Source of the DNA: Bradyrhizobium sp. Arg816
GTDB taxonomy: Bacteria > Pseudomonadota > Alphaproteobacteria > Rhizobiales > Xanthobacteraceae
Assembly: GCF_029989365.1 (NCBI RefSeq)
Contig: NZ_JAPRAQ010000001.1
Location: 496,001-560,000, forward strand
Length of the DNA stretch: 64,000 nt
Direction of reading: 5' to 3'
Part shown: positions 62,344-64,000 of the stretch, piece after piece
Layout: every line of letters starts with the position of its first letter
How positions within the stretch are numbered: position 1 is the first letter of the stretch
The notes under the pieces: model-generated
Databases searched by the model: none
Told to the model about the DNA's origin: nothing
Seen by the model: the letters and a program-made list of their open reading frames with translations, nothing else
Translations under genes and position numbers: made by a program

Positions 62344-63936
62344 ATGCTGGAACTGCGCAAGGACATTTTCGCCGACGAGCGCGACGACAATCTCAATGAG
62401 ATCGGCAAGGGCACGCAGCGCCAGGACATGCTCGGCCATGTCACGGGCACGTCGAGCTATTTCAACGACCACAAGCTTCAGGGCATGCTGCACCTGAAGG
62501 TGGTCCGCTCGACGCAGGCGCACGCGCAGCTGCGCCATATCGATACCACGGAAGCCGAACGCTCGTCCGGCGTACGCCGGATCATCCGCGGCGCCGACGT
62601 GCCGCGCAATCTCAACACGCTTCTCAGCCTCATCAACTTCGGCAAGGACGACGAGCCTACGCTGGCGGTGGACAAGGTCCGCTACAAGGGCGAGCCGGTC
62701 GTCGCCATCGTCGCGGACAGCGAGCGCGAGGCGTTCGAGGCCATCGCAAAGGTGCGGATCGACTACGCGCCGCTGCCGGTCGTGCTCGACGTCGAGGACG
62801 CGCTCAAGGCCGGCGCGCCCGTGGTCAACGGGACCTATCCGAAGAACGCCTTCATCTATCACGACGTCCATGATCACCAGAAGCTGCGCTTCGGAGATGC
62901 CGACGCCGCGCTCGCGACGGCCGACCACGTGCTCGAACAGCGCTACCAGATGTCTCCGATCGAGCACGCGCCGACCGAGACCAATGGCGCGATCGCCGCG
63001 CCCGACACCAACGGCCGCTACGTCGTCTACACCTCGACGCAGGCGCTGTTTTTCTCGGTCGACACCTGCGCCAAGATCCTGGACCTGCCATCCAACACCT
63101 TTCACTTCATCGGTGGCACGGTCGGCGGCGGCTTTGGCGGCAAGGTGGATACGCTGACCGAGCCGCTCGCGATCCTGGGCGCGATGCTGACAGGGCGTCC
63201 CGTCCGCTATGTGTTCGGGCGTGAGGAGGAGATGCAGTACGGCCCGCCCCGCGGCGCTGAGCGCATCTACATCAAGGACGGCGTGATGCGGGATGGCCGT
63301 GTCATCGCGCGAAAAATCCGCGCCTATTTCGACAGCGGCGCCTATACTAGGCTGTCCAGCTACGCCGCCGTGAAATGCGCCGCGCATCTGCCGGGGCCCT
63401 ATACCATCCCCAACGTCTATGGCGACGTCTATTGCGTCTTCACCAACCGGACGCCCGCGACGGCGATGCGCGGTTTCGGCGTCACCGCGATGGATTTCGC
63501 GATCGAGTGCCAGATGGACAAGCTGGCCAACCTCGTCGGCATGGACCCGATGGAGTTCCGGATCCTCAATGCCTATCGCGACGGCGACATGAAGGCGCAT
63601 CGGCGCGAAGCCAAGAACACCGCGCTGATCGAATGCGTCCAGGTCGCCGCCGAGAAGGCGAAATGGCCGATCCGCGAGGAGTTCAAGCGAGCGTCGTCGC
63701 GCAAGGACGGCGGCGGCAGCCGCGCCGTGATCCCGCCGACCCCGACGGATTCGCGCAGCCGGCCGGCCGCGCCAGTCCAGCAGCGCACCAGCTATGACCG
63801 GCTCCCGCCCGCCGTCACCCGCGAACCACCGCGCGAGCCGCCGCCTACTGCGCCGTCACCACCTCCACCGCGGCCGGCCGCGCCCTCGCATGGCGCGCCC
63901 CGCTTCTCCTCCGTGTTCGGCACCAGGAGACGCTGA
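62344..63936 (+). CDS. Molybdenum hydroxylase Mo subunit, N-terminal half with Pro-rich tail
   Basis: A 530-residue CoxL/XdhA-like protein that stops early. It has the aldehyde oxidase a/b hammerhead domain (about 20-130) and the first molybdopterin-binding domain, with HFIGGTVGGGFGGKVDTLTE, VRYVFGREEEMQYGPPRGAE, AAHLPGPYTIPNVYGDVYCV and TPATAMRGFGVTAMDFAIEC. The family usually runs to 750-800 residues. Here homology ends near EKAKWPIREEFKRAS (about 450) and about 80 Pro/Arg/Ser-rich residues follow. The rest of the enzyme continues in the next gene, whose ATG overlaps this stop (TGATG). It is a split subunit, not a truncated one. Confidence 0.9.
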   Translation: MLELRKDIFADERDDNLNEIGKGTQRQDMLGHVTGTSSYFNDHKLQGMLHLKVVRSTQAHAQLRHIDTTEAERSSGVRRIIRGADVPRNLNTLLSLINFGKDDEPTLAVDKVRYKGEPVVAIVADSEREAFEAIAKVRIDYAPLPVVLDVEDALKAGAPVVNGTYPKNAFIYHDVHDHQKLRFGDADAALATADHVLEQRYQMSPIEHAPTETNGAIAAPDTNGRYVVYTSTQALFFSVDTCAKILDLPSNTFHFIGGTVGGGFGGKVDTLTEPLAILGAMLTGRPVRYVFGREEEMQYGPPRGAERIYIKDGVMRDGRVIARKIRAYFDSGAYTRLSSYAAVKCAAHLPGPYTIPNVYGDVYCVFTNRTPATAMRGFGVTAMDFAIECQMDKLANLVGMDPMEFRILNAYRDGDMKAHRREAKNTALIECVQVAAEKAKWPIREEFKRASSRKDGGGSRAVIPPTPTDSRSRPAAPVQQRTSYDRLPPAVTREPPREPPPTAPSPPPPRPAAPSHGAPRFSSVFGTRRR

Positions 63937-64000
63937 TGACCCGGCATCGCGGACGCGGCATGGCGTCGATCAACTATCCCATCGGCATGAATCTCGGCGG
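63936..64000 (+). CDS. Molybdenum hydroxylase Mo subunit, C-terminal half (partial)
   Basis: Only 21 codons lie in the window: MTRHRGRGMASINYPIGMNL and on. R-G-[RK]-G-[MV]-A-x-x-x-Y-[PG]-[TI]-G-M-N is the usual start of the second molybdopterin domain of CoxL-like proteins, directly after the point where the preceding gene loses homology. It overlaps that gene by one base, so the halves would be made in equal amounts. Confidence 0.75.
   Translation, partial: MTRHRGRGMASINYPIGMNLG

Noticed and set aside
1..64000. Mobile elements, CRISPR arrays, rRNA
   Set aside because: No transposase, integrase, terminal inverted repeats, spaced direct repeats or rRNA-like sequence was recognised.

Overview
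The window looks like chromosomal DNA of a GC-rich alphaproteobacterium, most likely Bradyrhizobium or a close relative. The basis is base composition by eye, rhizobial-type gene families (a DUF6894 protein, a PrtD/HlyD type I exporter, large liv operons) and codon use. I ran no search, so the assignment is an inference. No rRNA, tRNA, CRISPR array, insertion sequence or phage gene was found.

Region 1 (1-33.7 kb) is an exopolysaccharide locus. It begins with glmS (partial) and an aldo/keto reductase. It then carries a UDP-glucuronate-type epimerase, two LuxR-type regulators, a secreted beta-propeller-like protein, a GT2 glycosyltransferase, an FkbM methyltransferase and a Wzx-type flippase. 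Next comes an operon of thioesterase, NAD-synthase-like protein, asparagine synthetase, AMP ligase and acyl carrier protein. A second operon encodes nucleotidyltransferase, PLP aminotransferase, initiating sugar transferase, NAD-dependent epimerase and Wza-type exporter. After a third LuxR regulator comes a third operon: GT4 glycosyltransferase, Wzy-like polymerase, second asparagine synthetase and Wzz/Wzc-type protein. The region ends with a one-module adenylation-carrier-thioesterase protein. Together these suit a Wzx/Wzy-type polymer with few glycosyltransferases and an unusual carrier-protein-based amide or acyl decoration.

The most striking signal here is a 19-22 bp element, consensus TCATGCRAAYGRABGAWGR. 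It occurs seven times, each time between genes, 66-240 bp upstream of a unit of this locus and pointing towards it. Every copy contains an ATG that opens a short reading frame. Two copies form a perfect 26-bp inverted repeat between divergent genes and open near-identical 17- and 18-codon ORFs that stop just before the start codons. It could be a locus-wide operator or a family of leader micro-ORFs.

Region 2 (33.8-48.4 kb) is a mixed accessory stretch. It has a DsrE-like exported protein, a coiled-coil protein with 49-residue tandem repeats, a TAXI-type binding protein, a TagO/VasI-like protein and a HemK-like methyltransferase. A type I secretion pair follows with a likely glycosidase-like substrate, then two small hypotheticals and an MHYT-PAS hybrid histidine kinase.

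Region 3 (48.8-64 kb) is one long, co-directional, more GC-rich catabolic operon. It contains a branched-chain amino acid-type ABC transporter (binding protein, AraC regulator, LivH, LivM, LivG). LivF is fused to a Tm-1/UPF0261 domain and followed by the TIM-barrel partner of Tm-1. Then come a giant SPFH/flotillin-like coiled-coil protein, two tandem SRPBCC paralogs and a molybdenum hydroxylase (FAD, 2Fe-2S and Mo subunits). The Mo subunit is split into two overlapping genes at the end of the window. The gene order suggests uptake, membrane scaffolding and oxidation of one unknown substrate.
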